A stretch of DNA of 64,000 bases from JAOUJD01 sp963726405 (GTDB taxonomy: Bacteria; Pseudomonadota; Gammaproteobacteria; Burkholderiales; Burkholderiaceae_F). Under the pieces are notes generated by a model. The model saw only the letters and a program-made list of their open reading frames with translations. It did no database searches and was not told the origin of the DNA. Made by a program: the position numbers and the translations under genes. The DNA is taken from positions 413,675 through 477,674 of the forward strand of contig CAVSCF010000011.1 in the NCBI GenBank assembly GCA_963726405.1. The letters run 5' to 3'. Positions 27,146 to 36,720 of the stretch are shown one piece after another (positions within the stretch are counted from its first letter, which is position 1; each line of letters opens with the position of its first letter).

Positions 27146-27703
27146 ATGCTGCAGGTCATCATCCAGGGACGCGGCGGGCAGGGCGCGCAGACGGCAGGCA
27201 GCCTGCTCGCGATGGCCTACTTTGCGGCCGGCCAGCAGGTGCAATCGTTTTCCAGCTACGGCGGCGCGCGGCGCGGCACCCCGGTCAGCTCGTTCATCCG
27301 TGTCGATTCGCGGCCGATCCGGCTGCGCTGCGACATCGAGCGCGCCGACGCCATCCTGTGCTTCGACGCCAGCCTGCTGGACGCGCGTCTGCTGGCGGCC
27401 GCGCGGCCGGACACGCTGATCGTCGTCAACTCGATGAAGACGAACTCCGAATTCGCGGCCGGGCTGCCCGGTTACCGGGTGATTCCGGTCGACGCCATCG
27501 CGATCTCGCGTCGCCACGGCCTGGGCCGCATCGTGAACTCGGCTTTGCTCGGCGCCTTCGCGCGCGCGGTGCAGGCCCCCGGCCTGCAGGTGCTGATGGA
27601 CACGATCGGCGCCGAGGCCCCGAAACTGCACGACGAAAACATCGCCGCCTGCGATGACGGCTGGCGTTGCGTCGATGCGCAGATGCAGCGAATGGCAGCA
27701 TGA
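27146..27703 (+). CDS. padE: Phenylglyoxylate dehydrogenase gamma subunit
   Basis: A 185-residue gamma subunit of the 2-oxoacid:acceptor oxidoreductase superfamily, with the family opening IIQGRGGQGAQTAGSLLA and SSYGGARRGTPVSSFIRV. The complex PadEFGHI oxidises phenylglyoxylate with CoA and NAD to benzoyl-CoA and CO2. ATG 27146 follows GGGAGG. It is the first gene of a plus-strand operon with padH, padG, padI, an acyl-CoA synthetase-like gene and a thioesterase. Confidence 0.88.
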   Translation: MLQVIIQGRGGQGAQTAGSLLAMAYFAAGQQVQSFSSYGGARRGTPVSSFIRVDSRPIRLRCDIERADAILCFDASLLDARLLAAARPDTLIVVNSMKTNSEFAAGLPGYRVIPVDAIAISRRHGLGRIVNSALLGAFARAVQAPGLQVLMDTIGAEAPKLHDENIAACDDGWRCVDAQMQRMAA

Positions 27704-27719
27704 GCGCGCGGGCAGCCCC

Positions 27720-29369
27720 ATGAACGCGCCGATCCCCCCGATCTGGACCACCGGTTCGACCGAAGTCTTCAAGACCGGAACGTGGCGCACCGCCGCTCCG
27801 CAATACATACGCGCGCCGTCGCCGTGCCATGGCGCATGCCCGGTCAATGGCGACATCGCCGAGTGGATCGGCCATGCGCGCGCGCGGGACTTCCGTGCTG
27901 CATGGGAGGTGCTGACACGGCACAACCCGTTCCCGGCGATCGCCGGACGCATTTGCCATCACCCTTGCGAGGCCGCGTGCAATCGCGCCGGCTTCGATGA
28001 GTCGCTGGCGATCTGCCGCCTGGAGCGCTTCATCGGCGACGAGGCGCTGGCGCAGGGCTGGAATTTTCCTGGGCCCGCAATCGAACGCGAGGAGCATGTC
28101 GCGGTGGTTGGCGGCGGGCCATCGGGGCTCTCAACCGCCTACCAGTTGCGACGGCTCGGTTACCGCGTCACGCTGTTCGAAGCACAGCCGGAACTCGGCG
28201 GGGTGATGCGCTATGGCATTCCTTCGTACCGGCTCGCGCGCTCGGTGCTGGACCGCGAGATCGCCCGTGTCGTCGCGCTCGGCGTCGACGTTCGATGTGG
28301 CGCCGAACTCGGTGCAGCGTTCGACCTCGAGCAATTGCGTCGTCAATACGATTCCGTTTACCTCGCACTCGGCGCGCGGCGGCAAAAGCGCCTGCCACAA
28401 CTCGATTACAACGAGCCCTGGGTGCTCGACGGTGCGGAGTACCTCGCGCGCTCGAATTGCGGGCAGCCGCCCGCGCTCGGCCGGCGTGTGCTCGTGGTCG
28501 GTGGCGGCAGTGCGGCGATCGACGTGGCGCGCAGCGCGCGCCGCGCAGGGCACGAGGTGACGATCGTTGCCCTCGAGGGCGTCTTGCAGATGCCGGCGCA
28601 GCGCGCCGAGATCGACGAGGCACTGGAGGAAGGCGTCGTGCTGGTCGGCGGCGCGATGCTGACGCGGGTCACACAGGCCCCGGGTGGGCTCCGGGTGGAG
28701 CTGACGCGGGTTCGCTTCGCTCCGGGCGAGCGCCGCGGCCAATTCTCGGTGACGCCGATTGAGGACAGCGATTTCGCGCTGTTCGCCGATGCGATCGTGC
28801 CGTCGATCGGCCAGGATCCGCAGCTGGCACCGGTGCAGGCGCTGGCGAATGCCGACGGGATGCTGGCCGTCGATGCGCAGCAGGCCACCAGCGTCGAACG
28901 CGTCTACGCGGGCGGCGATCTCGTCAGTCTGGCCCGCTTCGTCACCGAAGCGATCGGCATGGGCAAGCGCGCCGCGCAAGCGATCGACTGCGAGCTGCGC
29001 GCTGTGGTGAACGATGCAACGGGGACGCCGACCACGGAAGCGCAGGTTGGGCTGTCGTCCATCAACACGTTCTACTACCCGCCGCAGCGGCGCGCACCGG
29101 AGGAGCGGCTCGACGCCGGGCAACGGCTGCACAGCGTGGCCGAGGTGCAGCTCGGATTCGAAGTCGAGCAGGCACTGGCCGAAACCCACCGCTGCTTCTC
29201 GTGCGGCACCTGCATTCTGTGCGACGCCTGCGTTTCTTCGTGCCCCGACCTGGCTCTGCGACGGGTTGGCGATGGCTACGAGGTGCTCGCCGACTACTGC
29301 AAGGGGTGCGGTCTGTGCGTGAAGGAGTGCCTGACAGGCTCGATGAAGATGGTGGAGGAGGCGCGATGA
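27720..29369 (+). CDS. padH: Phenylglyoxylate dehydrogenase epsilon subunit with C-terminal ferredoxin (delta-like) domain
   Basis: A 549-residue flavoprotein of the GltD/small glutamate synthase family. The N-terminal cysteine region (CHGACPVNGDIAEWI, HHPCEAACNRAGFDE) would bind two Fe-S clusters. FAD and NAD sites are VVGGGPSGLSTAYQL and VVGGGSAAIDVARSA. Residues from about 490 form a 2x[4Fe-4S] ferredoxin (CFSCGTCILCDACVSSC and CKGCGLCVKEC). In Aromatoleum the delta ferredoxin subunit PadF is a separate gene; here no separate padF is seen, so the two functions appear joined. It passes electrons to NAD. The start ATG 27720 is 17 bases after padE. Confidence 0.85.
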   Translation: MNAPIPPIWTTGSTEVFKTGTWRTAAPQYIRAPSPCHGACPVNGDIAEWIGHARARDFRAAWEVLTRHNPFPAIAGRICHHPCEAACNRAGFDESLAICRLERFIGDEALAQGWNFPGPAIEREEHVAVVGGGPSGLSTAYQLRRLGYRVTLFEAQPELGGVMRYGIPSYRLARSVLDREIARVVALGVDVRCGAELGAAFDLEQLRRQYDSVYLALGARRQKRLPQLDYNEPWVLDGAEYLARSNCGQPPALGRRVLVVGGGSAAIDVARSARRAGHEVTIVALEGVLQMPAQRAEIDEALEEGVVLVGGAMLTRVTQAPGGLRVELTRVRFAPGERRGQFSVTPIEDSDFALFADAIVPSIGQDPQLAPVQALANADGMLAVDAQQATSVERVYAGGDLVSLARFVTEAIGMGKRAAQAIDCELRAVVNDATGTPTTEAQVGLSSINTFYYPPQRRAPEERLDAGQRLHSVAEVQLGFEVEQALAETHRCFSCGTCILCDACVSSCPDLALRRVGDGYEVLADYCKGCGLCVKECLTGSMKMVEEAR

Positions 29370-30544
29370 ACGCCCCGGACCGCGTGCTGCGGCAGTCCGC
29401 ACCGCAACTGATGACCGGGAACCACGCTCTTGCGTGGGCGGCGCGCCTGGCGCGGCCGCAGGTCGTGCCCCTGTATCCGATTACGCCGCAGACGCCGGTG
29501 ATGGAGAAGCTGACCGAGTTCCAGGCAGCCGGCGAATTCGACGCCGAAGTCATCACGCCGGAGTCAGAGCACTCGGTGATGGCCGCCTGCATCCCGGCTT
29601 CACTGGCTGGCGCGCGCGTTTTCACGGCCACTGCGTCGCAGGGACTGCTGCTGATGCACGAGCTGCTGCACTATGCGGCCGGCGCACGGGCGCCGATCGT
29701 GATGGCCAACGTCAACCGCACGGTCGCGTCGCCGTGGGCATTCTGGCCCGACCAGACCGACAGCCTTGCGCAGCGTGACACCGGCTGGATCCAGTTCTAC
29801 AGCGAAAGTGCCCAGGAGTCGCTCGACACCACGGTCCAGGCGTTCCGGATCGCCGAAGGCGTGTCGCTGCCGGTGATGGTCAATCACGATGCGTTCTATG
29901 TGTCGCATTCGCTGGAGCCGGTCAGCGTGCCGACGCAGGCGCTGGTCGACGACTTCCTCCCCAGGTACGCGCCGGTGCACCGGCTGTCGACCGATCAGGT
30001 CGAGTCGTGGGGAAACGTCGTCACTCAGGACATGTTCTACCGGCACCGTCAGGAAATGGACGCCGCGATGGCCCGTGTCGAGGCGCTGGCCGACGAAGTC
30101 GACCGCGACTGGGCGGCGCGTACCGGCCGCAGCCATGGCGGCGCTCTCGAGTCGTATCGGTGCGATGGCGCGGACACGGTGATCGTGACGATGGGGAGCA
30201 TGTGCGGCACGGCGCGCGACGCCGTGGATGCGCTGCGCGATGCCGGCGAAGCCGTCGGCCTGTTGAAGGTTCGCCTGTTCCGGCCGCTGCCGGTGCAGCG
30301 GCTGCGCGCTCGGCTGGCTGGCGTGGCGGAGGTGATCGTGCTTGACCGCAATCACTCGCCCGGACACGGCGGAGTGCTGCACCACGAACTGCTCGCGGCC
30401 TTGTACGGGTTGAGGGACGCCCCCCGCGTGCACGGCTATCTCGCGGGGGTCGGCGGAGTGAACGTGCCTCCGGACAGGATCGTCGAGTTCGTCCGGCGCG
30501 CCCGTGCCGACGAGCCGCAACTGGAATCGGTGTGGGTCAGGTGA
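29366..30544 (+). CDS. padG: Phenylglyoxylate dehydrogenase alpha subunit
   Basis: A 392-residue alpha subunit of a 2-oxoacid:acceptor oxidoreductase (POR family domains I and II). Motifs are [36 protein letters not shown] and [14 protein letters not shown]; the C-terminal part has [17 protein letters not shown]. With PadI it forms the thiamine diphosphate catalytic core. ATG 29366 overlaps the previous stop (ATGA) and follows GGTGGAGGAGG. Confidence 0.88.
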   Translation: MNAPDRVLRQSAPQLMTGNHALAWAARLARPQVVPLYPITPQTPVMEKLTEFQAAGEFDAEVITPESEHSVMAACIPASLAGARVFTATASQGLLLMHELLHYAAGARAPIVMANVNRTVASPWAFWPDQTDSLAQRDTGWIQFYSESAQESLDTTVQAFRIAEGVSLPVMVNHDAFYVSHSLEPVSVPTQALVDDFLPRYAPVHRLSTDQVESWGNVVTQDMFYRHRQEMDAAMARVEALADEVDRDWAARTGRSHGGALESYRCDGADTVIVTMGSMCGTARDAVDALRDAGEAVGLLKVRLFRPLPVQRLRARLAGVAEVIVLDRNHSPGHGGVLHHELLAALYGLRDAPRVHGYLAGVGGVNVPPDRIVEFVRRARADEPQLESVWVR

Positions 30545-30549
30545 ACCGC

Positions 30550-31473
30550 ATGATCAAACCCGTCTTGAACGAAGCCGCGATGCTGTGCTCCGGCCACGCC
30601 GCCTGCCCCGGATGCATCGACGCGCTGTCGGTACGGCACGTCCTGGCCGAGCTCGGACCGGACGTGATGGCCGTGATTCCGCCGTCGTGCATGGCGATCA
30701 TCGCGGGGCCGCAGCCGTACAGTTCGCTGAAGGTTCCCGTCTACCAGCCGACCCTGGAAGCGAGCGCCGCCGCTGCCTCGGGTCTGCGCCGCGCGCTCGA
30801 CGCGCAGGGCAAGCGCGATACGCAGGTGATCGTGCTGGCCGGCGACGGCGGCACCTACGACATCGGGTTCCAGTGCTTGTCGTCCGCTGCCGAGCGCAAC
30901 GAGGACTTCATCTACTTCTGCCTCGACAACGAGGGCTACATGAACACCGGGGCGCAGAAGTCCTCATCGACGCCGCATTACGCCAGCACCGGCTCGACGC
31001 CGAGCGGCAAGACCACGCGCAAGAAGAACCTGATCGAGATCATGGCCGCGCACGAGGTTCCCTATGCGGCCACCGCGAGCGTCGGGCACCTGCCGGACCT
31101 GCTGCAGAAGGTGCGGAAAGCCAAGGCGATGCGCGGCACGCGCATCATCACGCTGCTCATTCCGTGCCTGGACGGCTGGGGCCTGCCCGACGACGCCGGC
31201 CTGACCGCCGCGCGCTACGCGGTCGAGTGCGGCGCCTATCCGCTCTACGAGGTGGAAGACGGCCGCACCTGGACGCTGAATCACACGAGCCGGTCTCGTC
31301 CGCTGAGCGACTACCTTGCGCTGCAGCGGCGGTATCGCCACCTGACGCCCGCACAGATCGAGGCGCTGCAGGCGGAAGTTGACGAGGGCTGGACACGGCT
31401 GGCGCGCAAGGCCGGTGATCCGGCAGGCGCGCGTCAGCCCGCAGCCACGCAGATTCAGGGAACGCCCGCGTGA
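30550..31473 (+). CDS. padI: Phenylglyoxylate dehydrogenase beta subunit (TPP-binding)
   Basis: A 307-residue beta subunit with the thiamine diphosphate motif: [10 protein letters not shown] followed about 25 residues later by [10 protein letters not shown]. Cysteines in [12 protein letters not shown] may bind a 4Fe-4S cluster as in pyruvate:ferredoxin oxidoreductase. I chose ATG 30550, preceded by AGGTGA; a GTG at 30541 overlaps the padG stop and is also possible. Its 3' end overlaps the next gene by four bases (GTGA). Confidence 0.88.
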   Translation: MIKPVLNEAAMLCSGHAACPGCIDALSVRHVLAELGPDVMAVIPPSCMAIIAGPQPYSSLKVPVYQPTLEASAAAASGLRRALDAQGKRDTQVIVLAGDGGTYDIGFQCLSSAAERNEDFIYFCLDNEGYMNTGAQKSSSTPHYASTGSTPSGKTTRKKNLIEIMAAHEVPYAATASVGHLPDLLQKVRKAKAMRGTRIITLLIPCLDGWGLPDDAGLTAARYAVECGAYPLYEVEDGRTWTLNHTSRSRPLSDYLALQRRYRHLTPAQIEALQAEVDEGWTRLARKAGDPAGARQPAATQIQGTPA

Positions 31474-33596
31474 CCCTGTCGCCGCGTCAGGCTGCGCGCC
31501 GCACGGGCACAGCTGCCGAGCCGGACGTGACTGCGGCCGTCGCGATCCTCGCGCGCGTCGCCAGCGACGGCCGCGCCGCGCTGGAGGATGCAGAGGTCGT
31601 GGCACTGCTTTCCGCATTGGGCATCGCCTGCGGGGGCGGCGACGCTTTGCGCGAAGGAGCCGCAGTCGACCTGCGCATCCGCCTGCACGGCACGCGCGAA
31701 TTCGGCCTGGTGCTGTCGGCCGGGGCCGGGGGCCTGGACGCGCTCATCGATGAGCGCAATTTCCGGCGCGACCGCGGCACTGTTCACGCCGCCGCCGAAC
31801 TGACCGACGCGGCCGATTTCCTCCGCCTTTTCCGTCGCACGGTCGCCTGCCAGAAGCTCGCCGCGCACGCGGAGCGCGAAGGACAGACGGTCGCCGACGC
31901 GCAACTCGGCGCCTGCTTCAATGCGCTGCTCGCCCTCGCGAGGGCGTGTCCGACCGGCGCACCCGGCGCGCGCTTCGCGCTGGACAGCCTGGAACTCGAT
32001 CCGCTGCTCGTCGGCGACACACTGATCGTGTCGCGCGCGCGTTGCACCATCGGCGCGCCGGTCGCGCGCCCGTTGCCGCGCCCGGTCGAGAAGATCGACA
32101 AGCTGCTGCATCCGGCGTCCCTCGGGATCGTCGGCGTGTCGGCCACCGGCATGAACTTCGGCCGCATCATCCTGCGCAACCTCGCGGGCAGCGGCTATCC
32201 GAAGGAGCGGATCACCATCATCCGGCCCGGCGAGACCGAGATCGACGGTGTTCGCTGCGTCGAGAGCCTGCGCGCGCTCGATGGAAAACTCGACCTGCTG
32301 ATCGTCGCCGTGAACGCCGACGCCGTCTATGGCCTGGTCGACGAGATCATCGAAACCGACGCGGTCGAGGCCGTGATGCTGATACCGGGCGGGCTTGGAG
32401 AAACGGCGAGGAGTCGCGAGCCGGCCGCCGCGATGGCCGCGCGCATCAACGCCGCACACGGCCGGCCGGGCGGCGGTCCCGTTTTCCTGGGTGGAAACTG
32501 TCTCGGCGTCGTCTCGCATCCGGGCTCCTACGACTCGTGGTTCATCCCGCTCGAGCGGTTGCCGAAACCGAACAAGAAGCCCGAGCGCACGGCGGTGATG
32601 CTGAGCCAGAGCGGCGCGTTCATGATCACGCGGCTGTCGCACAACCCGTGGCTCGATCCCCGCTACATGCTCGCCATGGGCAACCAGACCGACCTGACGC
32701 ACGGCGATTTCCTCGCGTGGTGCGCCGAGCGCCCGGAGATCGAGACGATCGGCGTTTACGTCGAGGGCTTCAGGGATCTCGACGGCCTGGATTTCGCGCG
32801 CGCCGTCCGGCGTGCGGCGGCCAACGGCAAGGATGTCGTCGTCTACAAGGCGGGACGCACCGCACCCGGCGCAGGCGGCGCCCTGGGCCACACGGCTTCG
32901 ATCGCGGGTGATTACGCGCTCTTCGACTCCGTGGTCCGTCATGCGGGCGCGATGGTCGCCGCGGACGTCACGGCGTTCGACGACCTCTTCTACATCGCCG
33001 GGGCGCTGCACCGCAAAGCCGTGGGCGGCCGCCGGCTGGGTGCGATCAGCGGCGCCGGGTTTGAAGCGGTCAGCATGGCGGACTCGATCGAGCAAGGCAG
33101 TTTTGCGATGGAGATGGGCGCGCTGGCTCCCGGGACGGTCGGCCGCATCGCGGAAATCCTCGCGGCCAAGCGGCTCGACGCGCTGGTCGAAGTCGGCAAT
33201 CCGATCGACATCAACCCGGGCGCCGACGACGAGGCTCACCTGGCCATTGCCGAGGCGTTCCTGCAGGACGCGAACATCGACGCGGTCGTGGTCGGGCTCG
33301 ATCCAACGGCACCCGCGGTGCGCGCGCTCGAACAAAGCAGACTGCGCCCCGGCTTCGACATCAACGACCCGGCAAGCACGGTGGCCCTGATGCCGCCGCT
33401 CGTCGCGCGCAATGAAAAGCCGATCGTCGGCGTCATCGATGCCGGCCGCCTCTACGACGCGATGGCCGCGCGCCTGATGGACCAGGGCGTGTGCATCTTC
33501 CGCAACTGCGCGCGCGCCACTGCCGCGCTCGTGCAGTGGGTCGAGGCGCGCCAGCACGCGGCTACGATCGCAGCACGCCCCAAGGAGCCCCGATGA
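31470..33596 (+). CDS. NDP-forming acyl-CoA synthetase-like protein with reduced ATP-grasp region
   Basis: A 708-residue protein of the NDP-forming acetate/succinate-CoA ligase superfamily. From about residue 205 it has the CoA-binding fold ([20 protein letters not shown]) and ligase domains ([14 protein letters not shown], and [15 protein letters not shown] with the phosphohistidine position). The N-terminal 195 residues look like only a part of an ATP-grasp domain; I do not see a full nucleotide site. In this operon it could make or handle phenylacetyl-CoA or conserve energy from benzoyl-CoA, but no reaction is shown. No AMP-forming phenylacetate-CoA ligase is present in the window. The GTG start overlaps the padI stop. 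Confidence 0.75.
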   Translation: MTLSPRQAARRTGTAAEPDVTAAVAILARVASDGRAALEDAEVVALLSALGIACGGGDALREGAAVDLRIRLHGTREFGLVLSAGAGGLDALIDERNFRRDRGTVHAAAELTDAADFLRLFRRTVACQKLAAHAEREGQTVADAQLGACFNALLALARACPTGAPGARFALDSLELDPLLVGDTLIVSRARCTIGAPVARPLPRPVEKIDKLLHPASLGIVGVSATGMNFGRIILRNLAGSGYPKERITIIRPGETEIDGVRCVESLRALDGKLDLLIVAVNADAVYGLVDEIIETDAVEAVMLIPGGLGETARSREPAAAMAARINAAHGRPGGGPVFLGGNCLGVVSHPGSYDSWFIPLERLPKPNKKPERTAVMLSQSGAFMITRLSHNPWLDPRYMLAMGNQTDLTHGDFLAWCAERPEIETIGVYVEGFRDLDGLDFARAVRRAAANGKDVVVYKAGRTAPGAGGALGHTASIAGDYALFDSVVRHAGAMVAADVTAFDDLFYIAGALHRKAVGGRRLGAISGAGFEAVSMADSIEQGSFAMEMGALAPGTVGRIAEILAAKRLDALVEVGNPIDINPGADDEAHLAIAEAFLQDANIDAVVVGLDPTAPAVRALEQSRLRPGFDINDPASTVALMPPLVARNEKPIVGVIDAGRLYDAMAARLMDQGVCIFRNCARATAALVQWVEARQHAATIAARPKEPR

Positions 33597-33997
33597 GCGA
33601 CACCCTGCAGCCCGGACTCACACTGACCCGCCGCATCGACGTTGACCGCGAACGCACCATCAGTTTCATGGGCGACGAGTGCCGGGTGTACGCGACTCCG
33701 CTGATGCTCTACGACATCGAGTTCGCCTGCCGCGACCTGCTGCTCGAACACATCGGACCCGGCAGGGACTCTGTCGGCACGCGCGTCGAACTGGACCACG
33801 TCGGCGCCACGCTGCTCGGCATGTGGGTGGAGATCACGGTCACGGTGGCAAGCGTCGACGGCGCTGCGGTCTCGTTCGACTTCACGGTGCGCGACGCAAT
33901 CGAAGAAGTGGCACGCGGCAAGCACAACCGCTACATCGTCGGCATCGAGAAGACCGCGCAGCGACTGAAGGCGAAGCTCGCCAAGGCTGGAGGCTGA
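33593..33997 (+). CDS. FlK-like hotdog thioesterase
   Basis: A 134-residue hotdog-fold protein resembling fluoroacetyl-CoA thioesterase FlK. The catalytic triad positions appear kept: Thr in VYATPLMLYDIE, Glu in the same helix, and His in VELDHVGATLLGM. It probably hydrolyses an acyl-CoA of the pathway, for example to relieve CoA trapping in dead-end aryl-CoA esters; this is inferred from its place at the end of the pad operon. ATG 33593 follows AAGGAG and overlaps the previous stop (ATGA). Confidence 0.75.
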   Translation: MSDTLQPGLTLTRRIDVDRERTISFMGDECRVYATPLMLYDIEFACRDLLLEHIGPGRDSVGTRVELDHVGATLLGMWVEITVTVASVDGAAVSFDFTVRDAIEEVARGKHNRYIVGIEKTAQRLKAKLAKAGG

Positions 33998-34101
33998 CGC
34001 CACCACCCGGCCATCGGCACTTCGCCGGCTTCAGACGGCCAGGTGCCGGTGCAGCCTCGCCCCGTCGGCGAGCAGTTCGCTCCGCCTCGCCCGGTTCCCG
34101 G

Positions 34102-34536
34102 TCATCCGTTTTCGGCCTTGGCGGTCGGGCTCGCCGGCGGACGCGACTCGGTGAGACGCACCATCGTCGCCAGCGTGACCGACTTCAACGTGGCCTTGGC
34201 CATCTCGTCGATCTCGGAGAGGACCAGGGAAAGCGCCCGATCGGCCGGGGTGCGGCCATTGCGCTCGGTCGTGCCGCTGCCGATGTCCTCGAAGCGCGCA
34301 ATGACGTCGAGCAAGGTCAGGCGGCGGGCGTTGGCCGCGAAGCGGTAGCCGCCGCGGACTCCGCGCACGGACTGCACGATGCCGTCGCGGGCCAGTTCTG
34401 CCAGCACCTTGGCCAGGTGGTGCGAAGAGACGTCGTACTTGCGCGCGATCTCCGCCGCCGAGATGTGCCGCATCGGGTCACTGGCGAACTCGATGAGGCT
34501 GTACAGGGCCAGCAGGCTGTTCTGCTGCAGCCTCAT
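34102..34536 (-). CDS. Rrf2 family transcriptional regulator without cysteines
   Basis: A 144-residue Rrf2 family protein: LLALYSLIEFASDP, SAAEIARKYDVSSHHLAKVL (helix-turn-helix, about residues 26-45) and VRGVRGGYRFA (wing). Iron-sulfur members such as IscR and NsrR carry three cysteines after the wing; this one has no cysteine at all, so it must sense something else. It follows a GNAT gene with an ATGA overlap, and the pair is divergent from padC-padD-hcrCAB. It is the best local candidate for control of that promoter. Confidence 0.88.
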   Translation of the reverse strand: MRLQQNSLLALYSLIEFASDPMRHISAAEIARKYDVSSHHLAKVLAELARDGIVQSVRGVRGGYRFAANARRLTLLDVIARFEDIGSGTTERNGRTPADRALSLVLSEIDEMAKATLKSVTLATMVRLTESRPPASPTAKAENG

Positions 34537-35030
34537 GTTTCGATGTCCATTTCAAGCGGGATGAAGCGCCCGGCCATCATTCCCTGGCTTCGGAAGAAGG
34601 ACAGGATCAGCGTGTTGTCGCTCGCCAGCATGGTGCGCACCTTTCGCACGCCGGCACGGCGGAAGACCGCGCACATCGACTGCAGGAGGCGGCTGCCGAT
34701 CCCGGTGAGGCGCGCGTCGGGCCGAACGTCGATGGCGAACACCCAGCCGCACGGCGGGGCGCCGAATTCCCAGTCCCGCACCTCGCCGATCACGAAGCCC
34801 ACCACCTCTCCCTCGGCGTCGGCGACCAGGAACTGCGCGCCCGCTCGTGCCTCATCGCCGTAGCGGCGGAAGACGGAGCGCCAGTAGTCGCGCTTTTCGA
34901 GCCCCGTGACCTGCGTATCGATGGCGATGACAGCGTCGAGGTCATTGCGGCGGACCGGGCGGATGATCAATTCCCCGCGCTGCACCGCAGGCGGGGTCGC
35001 TTCTGTTCTTGCGGCTTTTCTTCTGGCCAT
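34533..35030 (-). CDS. GNAT family acetyltransferase
   Basis: A 165-residue GNAT protein with the acetyl-CoA loop VRPDARLTGIGSRLLQSM and N-terminal IRPVRRNDLDAVIAIDTQVTG. It resembles both domains of the tandem GNAT at 13596-14606. A role in acetylating acyl-CoA ligases, as for BadL of Rhodopseudomonas, is plausible but inferred. It is co-transcribed with the Rrf2 gene (ATGA overlap). Confidence 0.82.
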   Translation of the reverse strand: MARRKAARTEATPPAVQRGELIIRPVRRNDLDAVIAIDTQVTGLEKRDYWRSVFRRYGDEARAGAQFLVADAEGEVVGFVIGEVRDWEFGAPPCGWVFAIDVRPDARLTGIGSRLLQSMCAVFRRAGVRKVRTMLASDNTLILSFFRSQGMMAGRFIPLEMDIET

Positions 35031-35060
35031 TGACCTGAGTTAAAGCTTGGGGGGATCAAA

Positions 35061-35083
35061 ACCGGTATTCAATTGCAAGAATA
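35061..35083. promoter_or_regulatory. ACCGGTAT plus TATTC/GAATA repeat before padC
   Basis: In the GNAT/padC divergent gap (35031-35199), ACCGGTAT (35061-35068) runs into the inverted repeat TATTC-N8-GAATA (35066-35083). The first resembles the elements at 13049 and 22783; the second resembles the ATTC...GAAT repeat at the LysR gene. Two regulators may meet here. No other clear promoter element is visible in the gap. Confidence 0.4.
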
Positions 35084-35199
35084 GCGTGATTCAACCTCCC
35101 CGGATAACGAACAGGTCAAATCCGGGCGGCTCGAAAACAGACAAACGCAGCAGCGAGCGCGGCGCGGATCCGCCGGCGCGCTGCGAGGAGACACCTCAG

Positions 35200-35850
35200 A
35201 TGACCCGTTGGGCGATGGTCGCCGATCTGCGCCGCTGTGTCGGCTGCCAGACCTGCACGGCTTCGTGCAAGGTCACTAACGCCACACCGCCAGGCGTGCA
35301 GTGGCGACGCGTGATCGATATGGAATTCGGCGAGTACCCGGCGGTCCGGCGCGTGTTCGTGCCGGTCGGTTGCCAGCACTGCGACGAGCCTTCCTGCGTG
35401 GAGGCGTGTCCGAGCACCGCGACGCGCAAGCGTCCCGATGGCATCGTCACGATGGACTACGAGCTATGCATGGGCTGCGCCTACTGCGCCGTGGCATGCC
35501 CCTACCAGGCCCGCTATCGGACGCTGAAGGCGACCTTCGCCTACGGCGAGGCGATCGAAAGCGAAACCGAGACGCGCGTGGATGCGCGGCTTGCGGTGGC
35601 CACCAAATGCACGTTCTGCGTCGACCGCATCGACGACGGCCTTGCCAGGGGCCTGAAGCCAGGCGTCGATCCCGAAGCCACGCCGGCGTGCGTCAATGCT
35701 TGCATCGCGCGCGCGATGACTTTCGGCGACATCGAAGATCCCGAAAGCAACGTCTCGAAACTGCTCGCCGAGAACCAGCACTTCCGTCTGCACGAGGAAC
35801 TGGGCACCGGCCCGGGCTTCTTCTATCTATGGGACAAGGGGGCGTCATGA
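35200..35850 (+). CDS. padC: Phenylacetyl-CoA:acceptor oxidoreductase Fe-S subunit
   Basis: A 216-residue DmsB/NrfC-type ferredoxin subunit with four 4Fe-4S cysteine groups: CVGCQTCTASC, CQHCDEPSCVEAC, CMGCAYCAVAC, and CTFCVDRI with CVNAC. It would relay electrons from PadB to the membrane anchor PadD. ATG 35200 has GAGGAG nine bases before. Its stop overlaps padD (ATGA). The catalytic subunit gene padB is separate at 23273-26023, so pairing is from family and locus. Confidence 0.85.
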   Translation: MTRWAMVADLRRCVGCQTCTASCKVTNATPPGVQWRRVIDMEFGEYPAVRRVFVPVGCQHCDEPSCVEACPSTATRKRPDGIVTMDYELCMGCAYCAVACPYQARYRTLKATFAYGEAIESETETRVDARLAVATKCTFCVDRIDDGLARGLKPGVDPEATPACVNACIARAMTFGDIEDPESNVSKLLAENQHFRLHEELGTGPGFFYLWDKGAS

Positions 35851-36704
35851 GCTTCGGTCCGAAACCGTGGCAGCAGACCAGTTGGGACTGGCGTGCTGCC
35901 GGCAACTTCATCGGCGGCGGCGCCGGCACCGGACTGGTGATGTTCACGGCCGTGTCCGGCGTGCAGGGCACGGTGGCCGCCGTCCTGCTGCTTGCCGGCC
36001 TGGCGCTGGTCGGCCTCGGGCTGACGTGCGTCTGGGCCGAACTGGGGCGGCCGCTGCGCGCGCTGCACGTGTTCTTCAACCCGCGCACGTCGTGGATGAC
36101 GCGCGAGTCGATCGCGGCCACTGCACTGTTTCCGGTGGGGGCGGCGGCCGCCGCCGGCGCGTACTTCGGCATGCAGCATCTCGCATGGATACCGGCCGCG
36201 GTCGCTCTTGCTTTCATCTATTGCCAGAGCCGCATGCTGCGGGGGGCGCGCGGAATCGTCGCCTGGCGGGAGCCGCGCGTGGTGGCGCTGCTGCTGGCCA
36301 CCAGCCTGGCCGAGGGCGCGGGCCTGTTCTGGCTGGCGCAGCCGTGGCACGGCCGGGGCAGTGCGTGGCTGGCGGTGTTGTTCGGAGCGCTGCTGCTGAT
36401 GAGGGCCGGCGTCTGGATCGCCTACCGGCAGCGGTTGACGGGCAAGGCCGCGCCGCGGGCGTTGCGCGCGCTCGATCGAGCGTCTCGCGTGCTGCTGATC
36501 GGCGGCACCGTGCTGCCCCTGGCGTTGGTGGCGCTGGCGTTCGGCACGGGTATCGCGCCCGCAGCGCTCACTGCGCTGGCCGGGCTGTTCGGTGCCCTCG
36601 CCGGAAGCTACCTCAAGTTCGTGCTGGTCACGCGCGCCGGCTACAACCAGGGCTTTGCATTACGCGAACTTCCGGTGCGCGGCGCGCGTCCTTTCGGCGC
36701 CTAG
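35847..36704 (+). CDS. padD: DmsC/NrfD-type membrane anchor subunit
   Basis: A 285-residue inner-membrane protein with about eight transmembrane helices, of the DmsC/NrfD type that hands electrons to quinone. Characteristic stretches are WAELGRPLRALHVFFNPRTSWM and FALRELPVRG at the end. It would anchor PadBC and pass phenylacetyl-CoA electrons to the quinone pool. It is followed after 16 bases by the hcr genes. Confidence 0.83.
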   Translation: MSFGPKPWQQTSWDWRAAGNFIGGGAGTGLVMFTAVSGVQGTVAAVLLLAGLALVGLGLTCVWAELGRPLRALHVFFNPRTSWMTRESIAATALFPVGAAAAAGAYFGMQHLAWIPAAVALAFIYCQSRMLRGARGIVAWREPRVVALLLATSLAEGAGLFWLAQPWHGRGSAWLAVLFGALLLMRAGVWIAYRQRLTGKAAPRALRALDRASRVLLIGGTVLPLALVALAFGTGIAPAALTALAGLFGALAGSYLKFVLVTRAGYNQGFALRELPVRGARPFGA

Positions 36705-36720
36705 GAGAGCGCTGCCCGCC

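Noticed and set aside
31455..33557. 700-codon open frame antisense to the acyl-CoA synthetase-like gene
   Set aside because: Shadow frame; the sense protein has clear CoA-ligase motifs.
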